A stretch of DNA of 64,000 nucleotides from Whitmania pigra (GCA_021613335.1 JAJTWR010000269.1:2508057-2572056); one strand, 5' to 3'. Shown: positions 1-14,183, counted from the first letter of the stretch. Made by a program: numbers and translations. Notes: generated by a model from the sequence alone, not told the origin.

Positions 1-3000
1 GTCTGGAAATTTTGATGGAACCATGTTTAGATTTCCTCTGAGAAATAAAGAAATGCATTCTGATTTATCAACTAATTGCTATGATAGTGAAAAAGTTCAA
101 CAACTTTTGAAATCATTGGAAGCAGAAGGCAATGCTATTTTCCTCTTTTTGAAAAACATCAAACACATTGAATTTTATGAAAAAATGAATGGAACAGCAA
201 CCAAATTATTGGAAATTAGGATTCCAAGCAAGTTTGTTGGTGATGTTGAAAAAGGCAGACAGAAACTATCAAATCACATCAAGGCAAATGCTAATGAGTG
301 GTACAAGAATGAATCACTGGCAGTAAATTACTCTCTGCAGACTGAAGTGATTGATGGAAATGGAAGAAATAAGTCAACAACATGGATTGTGACTCAACAC
401 TTTGGAGGCAAGACAAGTGAGCCAACCACTGATCAATCAATTGATGGCTACCTTCCATTAGTTGGAATTGCATCCAAGCACATCAAGGATACTTCAAGTA
501 TTGACCCTGATCTGAATGAACCATATGGACAAATGTTTTGTTTTATGCCTTTGCCGTTGGAACAAAAGAGTCCCACAGGTTTGTATTTCCATGTTCAGGG
601 ATCATTTGCTGTTGACCAAAATAGAAGACATCTTAAGTGGGTTTCTGGAGATCAAGATCCTTCAAAAATCACTGACAAGGATCTCATGTGGAACAACTTC
701 CTCATAGAGAAATTACTTCCAGTTTGTCTCAAGGAACATTTTGTACATCTCATGAAAGAACATAAAATGTTAATAAATAAGAAGGAAAGCAGTGAATTTC
801 TCCAAAAGTGTGCTCTTAATGTTTATTCCATTCTTCCAAATGAAACAATTGTCAACCACCATTGGAGAAATTTCATCACATCTTTCCAAAAGATAATCAC
901 TGAATCATTAGAGTTGTTTTCAATTACTACTTTGACATGGCAACCATCCATGCCATACATTTTATCTTCTATGCATGATGAATTGACAGATTTGCTCAAG
1001 AAAATAATGTTGGAAGATAAAAGTCCTTTGGCCTGTTTTCCTGAACATTTGCTACAAATTGTTCCCAACAGTTTGAGAAATCCATTATCTGCTGAACATG
1101 TCTACAAAAGCTACAAAAATGTTCAGAAGAAAATCAGTTGTTCTGAAAATGAAAAAATAACTTTGTTAAAATATTTCCTTGAATGTCTAAGAAACATCAA
1201 AACATTAGAAGGCATCCAACTTTTACCACTTGTAGACAACACTTGGACCATCTTTGAAAATCCAACTTCAATTAATAAAATATTTGTTTCAAATGAAGAA
1301 TTCAATCACGAACTCTTTCCAACATTCACGAATAAATTTGTATGTTTGTTTAAATTGCCTAAGCAGTCTTGCAAACCCTTCATAGGTGAGTTAAAATATC
1401 TGTCCTTTATTACAAATTATTAATGATTTTTTTTTATACCAGGACATTTTAATCTCCATCAAGTTGATAGAAACATATTTGTGGACATCTTGAAGGTTAT
1501 GTTGGAAGATTTTGTAAATGATGAAGTTGAGTTATCAAGTGTTAACTGGTTCAGGCATGATTGGCTTCAAAGAATATGGAAATGTTTGCATCAATATTTT
1601 AGGGATAACTTGGACTGCTTTGTGGGATTGCATTTGTTATTGGTATCTGACAACAAAGTGGTCAAATTAACACAAAAACCTACTATTATTGGAACTTCAG
1701 TTAGTGAGACAAATATCAACAAAGTTTTTATACAAATATGCATCAAGCTTGGTATAAAATTCATTGAAACTCATAGAAATGATGTTTATAACCACCCATG
1801 TCTGTGGGGCAAAAGCATCCTCTCTCCAAGATTAAAAAGCATGTTAAAGTTTTTGATTATAAATCCCACTAATGGATTTGAAACATTTACAGATGTTGAA
1901 AATGGTTACTTTATTAGCTGTCTAACATCAGAAATCATGTTAGAGCCATTAACTGCAGAAGAAATCAACATACTGAGAGGCTGCAAAATTTTTAAAACAG
2001 TTGAGGGAAGTGCAAAACAGAACATCCAGTTAGTTTCCTTAAATGAAGTGAATGCAGCTATGGATGCCAATTTAAACCACGTGCCTTCTGTTCCTTCATT
2101 TATCAAACTGTTGGATTTGTCAAATGACTCAACAAGGAAATTAGCCAAAGCACTTTCGGTCAAATTAATCAATTGCAGCTGTCTTCTTGATGAAGCTTTC
2201 CTTCCAGGAATTCAACACAATTTCTACAACTTTGAGGAAATGAAACTTTTGATGAAGTACATTTGTAGGAATTTTAATATTGTTTCGGAAAGCACTCGAA
2301 AAATCTTATCAGAAATTCCATTCATTACCAAAAGGGATAAAAAGACTCTGGCAAAACCTAGAGATCTGTTTGATCATGAGGATAATGTTTTGATAAACAT
2401 CCTTGAAGAGGATGATTTTCCTGGTGAAGAATGGAGGAATCCTGAATTTCATTGTGCTTTAATAAAACTTGGACTAAAAACTTCTGGTTTTATAACAGTA
2501 GATGATTGCAAAAAACTAATTACAAATCTACCAAAAAAATGTATTAGTTCTCAAAGATACAATATTTTTCTTAAGTTTTTGAACACAAAAGCTCATATGT
2601 TTGATACAAATTTCAAAAATCAAATTAATCACATAAATTGGATTAGGTTTATAAAGTCCAAACCCCATGGATATCCAAATGGATTGAAATATTATGGAGA
2701 AGAAGTGACTCAAGAGTTAGCAACAATTCAAGATGTTGTTTCCTCAAAATTTGAAAAGATTGTCAGCTCAACTTGTTTGTTGGTTAATTGCAAGCATTTA
2801 GATGTTTTGGAAAAGTTTTTTGGTTGGAACCAATGTCCAAATCTTGATGTGATTGTGGATCATTTGAAGAACATTGCTACCAAAGTTGAAGCCTCAGATA
2901 AGATTCCAGATATTCTTAGGGAAATATATAGCCATTTGAACCAATATTCAGAAAGTGAATTGAGAATGACTTTGAATGTGGACTTTCCTTGGGTTTGGAA

Positions 3001-6000
3001 TGGTAAAGACTTTTATGTTTCAAAAAAGATGGTAAAATCTTATCAAACTATTAATGCAGCACCATACATACATGCATTACCAGTGGCATTTAAAGACTTT
3101 GATATTTTGTGGCAAAGTTTAAATATTCCTTTAGAAGTGGATTTTATAAAAACTTTAGCATTAATAAAGGACTATCATGAGACAACCAAAAATATTGATG
3201 CTGTAAGAGTGGATCATGATTTGAATCTTGCTATTAGGATATTGAATCACTTAGCAGAAAATGATAGTTTGCATGAATTGGATCAAATAATCTATGTTCC
3301 AATTAAAACAAAGAATTCAAATTTACAAATGAAAGCCTTAGAAGATTGTGTTTATTGCGACAAAAGTTGGTACAAAAATGGGTTCGATGTAGAAGATATT
3401 GATGACAACATCCATTTGATACATGACAAAATTCCAATGAAAACTGCTGAAAATTTAAACATTTCAAGTTGTTTGAGTAAATTACTGAATGTTGAAGAGA
3501 TTCAGAGTTGGGGTCAAGAAGAGTCTATTACAACACGTCTGAGAGGCTTATTGAAAGATTACACAGATGGTTTGTCTGTATTGAAAGAGCTCATTCAAAA
3601 TGCTGATGATGCTAGTGCAACTGAAATTAGCTTTGTTTTTGATGAGAGAACTAATGAAAGCTGTAAAAATATTCTCCTCAGTGAAAATATGAAAGACCTT
3701 CAAGGACCTGCTATTTGGTGTCACAACAATGCCATGTTTACTGATGAAGACTTCAGAAACATTACGAAATTGGGAGGTGCAACAAAGGAACACATGTCCA
3801 CAAAAATAGGAAAGTTTGGTCTTGGGTTTAATTCAGTTTACAATTTAACTGAGGTGCCAATATTTGTCAGTGGTGATTATGTGGTCTTTTTTGATCCTCA
3901 TACAAAATATTTGGGAAAAGCTTTGATAAATAAGAGCAGTCCAGGGATAAAGTTGAAGCTAACAGGAAATCAGAAAATAAGTCGATTAAGGGATCAATTT
4001 GCACCATTCAATGGAATGTTTGGATGCAATTTTAGTTCAAGTATTAAGATGCAAAAGTATCAAGGAACATTGTTTAGATTCCCTTTGAGAACAAAATCTC
4101 AGGCACTCTCAAGTGAAATCTGCAAGAAGCACTACAGCAAGAATGAAGTCATTCAATTGTTTGATTGTTTGATAAAAGCTGGAGCAGATTTGTTCTTATT
4201 TGCACAAAATTTAGTCAAGATCAATATTTATCAGGTCAACGAAAGTTCAGCTGGTTTGCATATGTCAGAGGTTTATGGCATTACTCGAGAAATTAAAGAA
4301 ATTATTCAAAACGTGCCCAGGGTAATAGATTTCTCCTACTTGAACGCAGCTTCGAAATTAATGACTGTTGAGACAAGTAATGAATTTGTGCTGCAAGTGA
4401 AAACAAAAGAGACCTTTAAAGAAACAGAATATTTTAATATCAAGAGTGGAGGAAGTAAATGTGACATCTGGTATGTTAGCTGGTGTTCGGGTATTGCTCA
4501 GTCATATGAATTATATCTCCAAAACCCAACTTTTTTACCAATTGGAGCAGTAGCAATCAAGCTAGGACTCTCAGAGAATGATTCTTGGAAATTACAAGAA
4601 ACAACAGAAGGAAAAATATTCTGCTTTATGCCATTGTCATGCAAATCTTCCCTCCCATTTCATGTGAATGGATATTTTGCTCTGAATTCAAGTCGCACTC
4701 ACATGTATACAAAGATTGAAAATGATAAAACTGACAGAAGATGGATTTGGAATGAAGCCCTTTTGACTGATGGTGTAGCATCAGCTTATTGTAATTTACT
4801 CCTTCATCTATCAAAACACCCAAATTTAAATCTTTACCATATTTTCCCAAACATTTCAAGTTGGCAAGATAATTGTCTCCTAGTGGAATCCATTTATAAT
4901 AAATTAATTAATATGAATTTTTCTGTCTTTAAATCCATTGTTGATGGTCAGATGTACAGTTTTAGCAACTGCAGAATACTTGGGGCCGATTTGGAAGGTA
5001 AAGGCTTCTATGAAGCAATTGAAAGTGCCATGATAAGTATCAGCCTAAAAATCAATGGAATTGCTTTATTAAAAATCCCTCAAAACATTTATAGTTGTCT
5101 TCTTAAATTGGATAATGACATCAATTTTACTTCAAAAGTGATTAGCTTAAAAGAGTTTTTTGAAGAGTGGTTTCTGCCAAATATGTCGATAATTAGCATC
5201 AAAGTTTGTGAAGAAATCATAATTGAAACTGTAACTGATAACCATTTGAATGGATTTATAATTAAACATGCTTGCATTCCTGTGACTCCTAATGGTGAAA
5301 GCCTAAAATATATTCATGAACTTGTCAATCCAGCATCAGTAATTGCCAAGTTATTTGATAATGAGGATCAGATGTTTCCTTTTGTTTCAAATTCTATGAA
5401 TGAAAGGAAGAGTTCATATTTGCAAATGCTTTGCAGCTTAGGAATGAGATCAGATTCACTCACAGAAGAGGAAATCATTGAAAGATGTTATTCTGTGGAA
5501 ATATGCCCTGATTTGATGAAAGAAAGATTGCCTATCCTCCTGGATTTGGTTGAAAATTATTTAAGAGGAATGGGTCCTACAAATTTTGACATGGCAAATT
5601 TTGTTAGTAAATTTGAGAACATTAAAATGTTTCCATTCAAATTAAAACCAAAAGGTTATCCATTGTTATGGAAGGAACCAGATTCATGTCTAATCTCTTG
5701 CAAAGACGGATATCTTGAAAACAAAATGCTGATTGCAGCCCCAAGCAATGTTGTGATTGATGAAGTTCAGAGTTTTAAAGGAGGATACCCATGCATAAAA
5801 AGTTGCTTTGGGTTACAAAATAAACTTCTTTCTTTTGAATCTCTACAAGTTCTTGTTGAGGAACTTAACAAACATTTTGATGAAAATAACAATTATCTAT
5901 TAAGAGACAGTAAAGTAGAAACTGTTATCAAATCTATTGTTGGTGATATCCATAAAGAGATAGAAGCTATGATAAAATTCAATAAACTGGATCCTGATCA

Positions 6001-9000
6001 CATGTTAAAGCTCTCAAAATTGAGGTTCATTTTAAGCAATGGTCAGCCAACAAGGCTTTTGACATCAGGTCAATGCAGTACATTTATATTTAAATCTTTG
6101 TTGCCATACATGTGTGGAGTTCATGAAACCAGCTTGAATAAATGGACTTCAATATGTCAAACCCTAGGAATAAAAGAAAAATTCACTGTGTCTGAATTTG
6201 TGGATTTGCTAAACAGAATTGAAAAGAAATATCATGGTATAAAACTTGATGATTCAACATTGAATCTTGTTATTGATATATTAGAATGCATATCTAATGA
6301 AATAAAGGGTCAAGAAATAATGCTGGATGAGTTTTTTCTGCCCAGCAAGGAGCACATTTTGTGTCCCTCCTCTCAATTGAAATACAATGATTGTGAGTGG
6401 TCAACACTTCAAAGTTGTGAATATTGCCATGACAAAATATCAAAATCACTGGCTAGAGAATTAGGACTAAAAACTGTTCGTGAAAAATGTCTCTCCAATT
6501 CCAGACTTTCTTACTCATTTGGACAAAAAGAAGAATTAGTAGAAAGAATAAATAGAATTCTGAGTGGATATCCAATGGATGAATATATTTTCAAAGAAAT
6601 GATTCAAAATGCAGATGATGCAATGGCATCAGAAATACATTTTATAAATGACACCAGAAAACTGCCTGATGAAAGGGTTTTTTGTGATGAATGGAAGCCT
6701 TTGCAAGGTCCTGCTTTGTGTATTTACAACAACAAATCTTTTACTTTAGATGATCTTGAGGGAATCCAGAAGTTGGGTGAAGGATCAAAACAAAATGACA
6801 TCACAAAAACAGGCCAATATGGTGTTGGATTTAATTGTGTTTATCACTTGACTGATGCTCCATCTTTCATGACAACAATAAAATCAGATGATGAGTGCAA
6901 AAGCAATTCTCAGATTTCAGGAACTGTTCTAGCTGTATTTGATCCAAATTGTCATTTTCTTCCAGATTCTGATTCAAATAATCCGGGTGCTCTTTATAAA
7001 AGTGAAACAATTTTGCAAATGTTTCCTGATGTTTACAAAGGCTATCTTAGCAATTTTGAAAAGTACAATGTTAACAAAAGTGGAACTATGTTTAGGTTGC
7101 CACTTAGAAATCATATGTTGCAACAAATATCTAGAATTAAAGGAAATGTAGTATCAACTGACAAAGTTCAGACATTATTAAAGGAAATGTTTAACTATGA
7201 ATCACACTTGTTTTTGATTTTTCTGAAATCTCTTGAGTCAATCCAAGTGATGAAAGTTGCTTATGATTCATCAAAAAATGCTGTGACTGAAATAATTCAA
7301 GGTTTACATCTTCAATTTAATGTTGGTGAAAAGGCTAGAAAAAATAAATTTATGGAATCCACAAGAGAACTGAGCATATCATTAGAGAGTAAAGATATCT
7401 TGCTCCAAGATGTTTCTAGTCAGGAGATCTTATATGAAGTGAAAGTACAAGATTCAAACAATAAAGTAGATACTTTAACTAACTGGATAATGGTCCATAG
7501 GTTTGGCTTTGAAGACACTTCAGTTATATCTGCTAGTATTTTGAAAGCTTACAATGAAGGTATCATCAATCTTCAACCTTATGGAGGAGTTGCATTTCAA
7601 CTTGACAATCTGTATTCATATTTCACACGGAAAAATGGTAAAATATTCACCTTCCTTCCTCTTGCTAGGTCTAGTGAGCTTCCTGTTCATATAAATGGAC
7701 ATTTCTTTTTGAATCACGAAAATAGAAGAGACTTGTGGTTTGATGATAAAAAGACATTTAGGACAGAATGGAATGAAGCAGTGATGAGTCAAATAATTGT
7801 GCCTGCTTATTGTTCGCTGTTGAGATACTTGAAAGAAAGAGAACTGGTTTTAAAAAAACCAAAAAATTTTCATAACACATTGCTTAGTTTTTATCAATTG
7901 TTTCCAGGAGAATTACATAAGCCTTTAGTTGTTATAAAAAAAGAGTTTTATAAGCATGTGTATGTGAATAAATTGGATTTATTCTTGCTTTTTAACCCCA
8001 ACCATGAAGATGTTGCCAAATGGACAAATGTTGATGGAGAAGTATATTTTGATGATTTAAATGTTCAACTATTACCTAGATTCAAGTTAGCAAGTTTTAT
8101 ACCAGACATTCATCTGGAAAAGGCAAAATTGTTGCGTGAAACTTTACATACTTGTGGTTTGAAAATTGTTGTTGGTCCAATTGATCTCTGGAATAATTTC
8201 CAAAAAGTAGGAATGGAACAAATAAAAAAAATTACACCCGAAAATGTTTGCATTCACTTGTCTTCATCACCATTATTCAATGGCCTTCCCAAGAAACTGG
8301 AAGAAACACCACTTAATTCAGTCAAAAATGTTCTTGCAGTTTTAGAATACATTTCAAAAGACATAACTGATGCTTCTAAGCTTGGAAACCTTCCACTCTT
8401 ACTGTCATCCAGCAACATCTTGCACAAAGCTTCTAACAAATTAATTCTCTTTAAATCAAAGCATTGTAATGTTGCCCCACATAAACTGGATCGGTTCATT
8501 CATCCTTCAGTGGAATATTTCTTTCCCAAAGAAGCTGAAATCATACAAAAGTTAACTATACCTAACTTTTCTGATCTGATGAGAGATTTTGTTCCACTTT
8601 GTTCTTCAAAAGATGTAAATAAATTACTGCAGTTTGACAATACATGCAGGCATTTCAAGCAGAGTTCAGAATGTCTTAAGTGGTTGAATGCAGTTTGGAA
8701 CTTTATTGATGATATCTTTAAGGAATCAAATGATTTGAAACCAATTCAAAACATGTCCATAACACCTGTTAAAATCAATAAAGGTGATTATTTGTATCCA
8801 GTGCATAAAATGTTTTGCATTTTAAAGCCTCTGGAACTAAATGATCAGAGTTCAAAAACATTGTTTGAAAGTCTTGTTGCTGTGGGTGTTCCTATTTTAA
8901 ATATGAAATTAATAAATTTAGATTGCATTAAAAAGGAAGTTCTCAACTTGTTTGGTGACATTCATAATCCTGTTCACATTCTAACAGTTCTGGAAGACAT

Positions 9001-12000
9001 TTACATAAATTTGGAATCAAAAACAATTCCTGGGGAAGATCAAGGCTTGGAAATTTTGAAATATTTTGAAAGAAATACTGCTGGTATACAAAAATGTCCA
9101 AATGCCTGCAACATTCTGAAATCCCTTCCCTTCTATATTGATATCAACAATCAACAAATTGCATTAAAGAGTGCAAAGGCATTTATCATTCCCCAAAATA
9201 TCCCTCAGTTTGATACAAAAGTTTTACCTGCATCACATGTATTTTTGAAAGACAATTCTGATTTTAGAAACCTTTTTGAATTCATAAAGTGTGAAAAGCT
9301 AACAGATACTGAAACATACATCAGGTTCCTTTTTGATGCTTTTAAATATTTCAACAAGAAAAGTCAAATGGTGCACTTGCAAATGATTAGAAACATTGCA
9401 AATTTTAATGAGAAACATTTCATTCAAAGATTAAAAGACTTTTCTTTTATTGAACACAATGGGGAACTAAGAAGAGCTTCTTATTTTTATGACGAGAATG
9501 TACAATTATTTGCCTTAATGGAGGAGAGATTTCTTCCTGAGCCATTTAATTCATATGATTGGTATGAATTTGTTAAAAAATGTGGATTAATAACTGAAGT
9601 GTCAAAAGAATCATTTTTGGGATATGCTTCTAAATTGCCTTCTTTGAATATGGATACTTCAAAAGCGCAATGTTTATTGATTGAATGTCTGATTAATAAT
9701 TATGAACTTAGAGGTGATTGGATGGATGACAATTTTTTGAACCAGATCAAAGTGATCCCTTTCCTGTACCCACCAAAAATTGATAAAGATCTTTTGGAAT
9801 TATGTTCCAGATATTGCAGCAGAAAATACATTTCTTTTACAAATTCAGTTTTAGCAAGAAATCTAAGATTATGCTGGACAGTTTCAAATGTTTTGCCAGC
9901 CATGACTATTCACTTAGATCTTAATGCTAAGTTACTTGAAAAGTTGAGTGTCAAGACAAAATTAGATTCAAATTTGGTTTGTAAAAACTTGGCAAACATC
10001 TCTCATGGATTTGAAAAACTTTCTCCACCAAGCAGACAAGAGATGGAGACTTTGATAAAAAACTTGACTGATGAGCATCTTTCATGGTTCAGTTCAAACA
10101 GACTAGATCAACAATCAATGGAAACACTAAAAGGCATCAAGTGTTTGTACATTGGTGAAATCCATATGTTGGTTCAACCAAACCAAATTGCAACTTATAT
10201 TGGAACAAAAGATCAAATTTTTCCAAGTTTTTATGGAAAACATGAGAGGTTACTGCTGCAATTAGGAGCAACAAATGACATAACAGTTGGACAGTGTGCA
10301 CAGTCTTTGGAAAGCATTAAAAACATAACTGGAGATCAGAAGATGGATCCAAACCTGAAAAGCATTGCCAATAGGTTATTTGTAAAATTATTGGAACTTG
10401 CAGAACAAGACATCTCCAAATTTAATGACTTGAAAAGATTGTTTCTTCCGTGTGAAGCAGGCACATTACATAAATCTACTGAAATTTATTGCACTACGAA
10501 ACATAGAAAGAATGAAACTATTTTTAATAACATAGGCCACCCTGTTATTGCCTCAATTAAAGTGGAATTACTGTTAAAATTACCTGAATCAATCAGACCA
10601 AAAATTCTTGATGACATTCTACAAGAGAAAATATTTTCTCTTGGAAAAGATATCTCTGTTCCTAAAGTCAATGATTTGCAAAACAACATAAATCATCCAA
10701 ACTTCTTGGTTGGATTAGTTCAAATTAATATTCATTATTCACATGATTCGAAGGAATCAGAAGAACAAATGAAATTAGATTTTGAATATTTATCTGAAAA
10801 GCTGAAAAAAATTGAATTTTATGGAAAGGAAAGCATAACTATTCAACTCATTTTGGATGGAAAAGTCGTAGAAAATAAGCTGGAACAAAGGCCATACTTT
10901 TTTGAGCATGATCACAACAATGATAAATTCAGTATTTATGTTTCTAAGATAAATTACCTTTTCCTTCTTGATGTATCAAAACAATTGGCCAATTACTTTA
11001 ATATTCCATCTGCATCTAATGAAATAAAAGAAATTTTACAGGCAAATCCTGATAACATTGATAACATATTGAAAAGAATGGGATTGAAAACATATTCTTC
11101 AATGTTCAAAATACCCCTTGGAAATGAAATACCAATTGAGGACCACTTCAGTTTAGTTCAGGATGTATGCATTTATTATCCAAAACAGTTGGTGGCATAT
11201 GAAGTTGATGATCCCATTGATAGAGGAGAAGAAGGTGAACCAAAATATATCTTGGTTGAAATCATCAAAGTGCATACTAACGATGACAACCTTTCAAGAT
11301 TTGCCCTTGAGTATGAAGTCAACTTTGGCTCTCATCAACAAGTAATTTGTGCCACAAGACTTTATGCATTTGAAACAAAGTTTGGTAATAGGAGTGTTAT
11401 ATTGCTACCAGACAATGATTTTGGAACTGAAAATGAGGGTGTTAAAACTTTTGAAACATTGTCAGAAATAATTGATGAATTGAAATCTGTTTTAAAAGAA
11501 ATCTGGGAACTTCCTGAAGGTGAAAGAAAAAAGGCATTAAAGAGACTTTACTTGAAATATCATCCAGATAAGAATTCTAACAACTCAAAGCTATTTAATG
11601 AGGCATTCAAACATCTAAAAATCCTTATTGCAAGACTAGAAAAAGGTTTATCCATCGATGATTACAATAGTAAAACTTTTGACAAACAAGATAATCAAAG
11701 CACCTTCAATGAAAGCCATGATTGGAACAACAGTTATTTTGAACACATGAATCATCGTGCAAGGCAACACAGCTATGCAAAACAGAAAAAAGGGAACAAT
11801 TTCCAGAGTACTTCATCTAAAAGAACTTATAGAAATTTCTCCAATTTCTCAAGAAAACGAAAGAATGATCCAAAGAAAGCAGAGTTGTGGATGAAACAGG
11901 CTCAGCATGATGCAGAAGCAGCACTTAATGATTCGAATCTTGGGTTTAAATCTGCACAATGGAGATGCATCAAATATTATCAGGTAATTGTTTTACTTGG

Positions 12001-12716
12001 ATAATCATAATTATTACAATTGATCGTAACAATACAGTGATGACAATATTCTCCTATTTATCCCACTCAACCTGAAAATCTGCTTAAATGCAAGGAAGCC
12101 ACCAATGATTGGCATCTTATTAATTCCTTCAATTAAACCTAATAACCTATAATTAGTAAAGTTTTTTACCTTAATGGCCAAAATAAATAGTTTAATTTAT
12201 AATTTTTTAATTAACTATTTTCAATCAAGCAATGTTATATGGGGGGGGGGGGGTACAAGCTTGATCATTGCATGTTTCCTTTTCTATTAACATAATTACA
12301 TATGTTATACATACAATTAGCGACCTAGTAATGCTCAGAGCATAATTATCAGTTGTAAGTAACATTAATTTTTAATTAAATAGCTTTATTACTTTTAAAG
12401 TTGAATTGATTGCAATGATTCACAGGCAATCAAGAATGGGATTACAGCTGTCTTCTACTCTAAAAATGCTAATCAAATGCCTATGGTGTTTTCGACATTG
12501 ACATATTTTTGTTCCGAAATTTATGACTTATGTCTGGAATCTCTGGTTGAGAGAGTGGACAGCATTTTGATAAACATTGATTTTCTGACCCAGCCAAATT
12601 CTTCAAACACTGCTTTTGAGAAAATCACAGACAGCATGGCAGATGATGTTTCTGGGCTGGTTAAGCAAATTTTATCTCGTTGCAATGAACTTGTTAGACT
12701 TTATAAAAATTACTAA
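1..12716 (+). CDS. SACS: Sacsin-like giant co-chaperone, 5' end outside window
   Basis: Exons 1(open)-1385, 1443-11983 and 12426-12716 join in frame and give about 4071 residues; human sacsin has 4579, so roughly the first 500 are missing. Sacsin is a very large cytosolic/mitochondria-associated chaperone built from repeated Hsp90-like ATPase regions. Seen here: the end of repeat 1 (GTMFRFPLR near nt 43), repeat 2 starting near residue 1170 (LIQNADDAS, then GLGFNSVYNLT), repeat 3 near residue 2170 (MIQNADDAM, then GVGFNCVYHLT), a J-domain with its HPD tripeptide (YHPDKN, nt ~11568), and a C-terminal HEPN region (ELWMKQAQHDAEAAL onward, finished by exon 3). The N-box NADDA and glycine motifs of both complete repeats are intact, so ATP binding is plausible. 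The 10.5-kb exon mirrors the giant exon of vertebrate SACS, but a 57-bp intron (1386-1442) splits it here. Stop TAA at 12714-12716. Confidence 0.93.
12241..12253. repeat. 13-bp poly-G tract in sacsin intron 2
   Basis: An uninterrupted run of 13 G lies in the 442-bp intron between sacsin exons 2 and 3. It stands out in an AT-rich intron. Runs of this kind are length-variable, so the exact count may be a sequencing estimate. Confidence 0.8.
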
Positions 12717-12956
12717 AAATTGTGGTTGTGGCTGATTGATTGCAAGAGACATTTGGTGAAATTCTAAATAATTTTGATTTGTCTTTGTTTCTGAATTTCT
12801 GTTTTCTATTAAAAGCTAATTTATTTAAATGATTCTAAGTGAGCAAACAATCTTCAATAATCAATAGGAGATGACAGTAGGCAAGATGGCAATCGAATCA
12901 CGTTCGCATTCAGGCAAGAACTAATTGATTTTCATGTGCACTCACTCATGTTTTGG

Positions 12957-13533
12957 GGTAAAACCGTTCGAGACGGACGCACACATTTTAATGAGATGCT
13001 AAGAAAAAATAAAGCTCCACCTCTAAACAAATTAAACTCCGCCTAAAATGAGTAAAAGTGAATCTTTTATCCGCAATATATATTAAGTCATTTACATAAA
13101 AGTCTCTAATAAAGTTTTATTATAATTTTGGAAATACTTGACGTCTGACATTAGCAATCGAGTGTTTAAAGTTTACGCTTTGCCTTACCCTAACCCCTAA
13201 CCTACCCTATCCCCTAATCCTAACCCTACCCTAACCCCTAACCCTACCCTATCGCCTAATCCTAACCCTACCCTAACCCCTAACCCTACCATATCCCCTA
13301 ACCCTACCCTATCCCCTAATCCTAACCATAACCCTACCCTAACACTTGAGCGGATCTATTCGGATCCTAAATATGCGGACCGAGTTTCCCTAAAAAGAGA
13401 TATACCTAAAAATATTACGGATCAAAGATTTACTTTTACTCATTTTAGGCGGAGCTTAATTTGTTTTGGGTGGAGCTTCATTAAAGTAGAGCATCTCATT
13501 AAAATGTGTGCGTCCGTCTCGAACGGTTTTACC
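12957..13533. mobile_element. Non-autonomous inverted-repeat DNA element, 9-bp target duplication
   Basis: The element begins GGTAAAACCGTTCGAGACGG and ends with the exact reverse complement. The two ends match over roughly 130 bp, perfectly for about the outer 44 bp. It is flanked on both sides by the direct repeat ATGTTTTGG (12948-12956 and 13534-13542), a 9-bp target-site duplication. There is no transposase inside; the core is a telomere-like array. Long inverted repeats plus a 9-bp duplication resemble Mutator-like (MULE) elements, but this assignment is an inference. Confidence 0.85.
13185..13344. repeat. Telomere-like CCCTAA-type array inside the element
   Basis: About 160 bp of degenerate CCCTAA, CCCTAC and CCCTAT hexamer-like units. 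A landmark CCTAATCC recurs at 13213, 13255 and 13315, spacings of 42 and 60 bp, both multiples of six. The array therefore has a higher-order repeat rather than being a simple telomere fragment. It lies between the inverted repeats of the element at 12957-13533, so it was probably carried here by transposition. Confidence 0.85.
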
Positions 13534-13581
13534 ATGTTTTGGTATTGGCCGTGATATATTTTTTTGTAAATATATATTTTT

Positions 13582-13705
13582 GGTAAAACCGTCCGAGCTG
13601 CACACAGCCTTAATGAGATGAAATATAAGGGAGATAGCTCCACCCCATAAACAAAATTAGCTCCACCCAAGGTGATTAAAAGTAAATGTCTACCAATATA
13701 TATTT
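13582..13705 (+). mobile_element. Diverged solo end of the same inverted-repeat family
   Basis: Starting GGTAAAACCGTCCGAGCTG, this stretch follows the left end of the neighbouring element (start motif, TTAATGAGATG, the AGCTCCACCC block, GTAAATGT near the inner edge) with many substitutions. I see no matching right end before 14300. It looks like a broken older copy lying 49 bp from the intact one. Confidence 0.6.
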
Positions 13706-13889
13706 TATTAAAGGTTTACGGAGATGTCGCGAGATGACTCTACTAAATTTAAAAAATTTACATGACCAGAAGTTCTTTGCAAAATATTTTCATAAGTACT
13801 TAGTAGTATAAGTTTGTAATTCTAATAGTTTATGGCGAAGAAATTTGAGACCGATGTTCTTTAATTTCTTTTCAGTGTGCTCATTGTCA

Positions 13890-14183
13890 TGCCAAGTTCA
13901 AATGTTCGATGTACTGACTTAAGTAAAGCTCTAGACAATTTACAATGAGAAGGCAGCTGGAGCTTATTTTGGTTTTATTCTTCAAACATTACACACCATA
14001 CTATTTCTAAATATCCAGCAGTCAAAAAAGTATTTCTCAATTCAACACAACATTCCATCATCTGCACATGTTGAAAGACTATTCAGTCAAGCTGGTCTTA
14101 CACTGACTATTCAGCGTAACAGTCTGTATGTCAAATATTTTGAAACACTGCTTCTTTCAAAGAAGAATAAACAATTTTATTGA
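13890..14183 (+). pseudogene. hAT transposase C-terminal fragment
   Basis: In the frame running 14052-14183 the sequence reads IPSSAHVERLFSQAGL followed by TLTIQRNSLYVKYFETLLLS, ending in TGA. This matches the conserved C-terminal dimerisation region of hAT-superfamily transposases (consensus PxSSAxSERxFSxAG). Just upstream SKYPAVKK is in a different frame, so there is a frameshift at the run of A near 14028. Nothing upstream forms a transposase ORF. It is a dead fragment; TACTTGTACTTAAGTAC-type sequence at 14265-14360 resembles hAT subterminal repeats. Confidence 0.7.

Noticed and set aside
13185..13344. Possible chromosome end or fusion point from telomere-like repeats
   Set aside because: The array is degenerate, short and bounded by inverted repeats with a 9-bp target duplication, which points to transposition.
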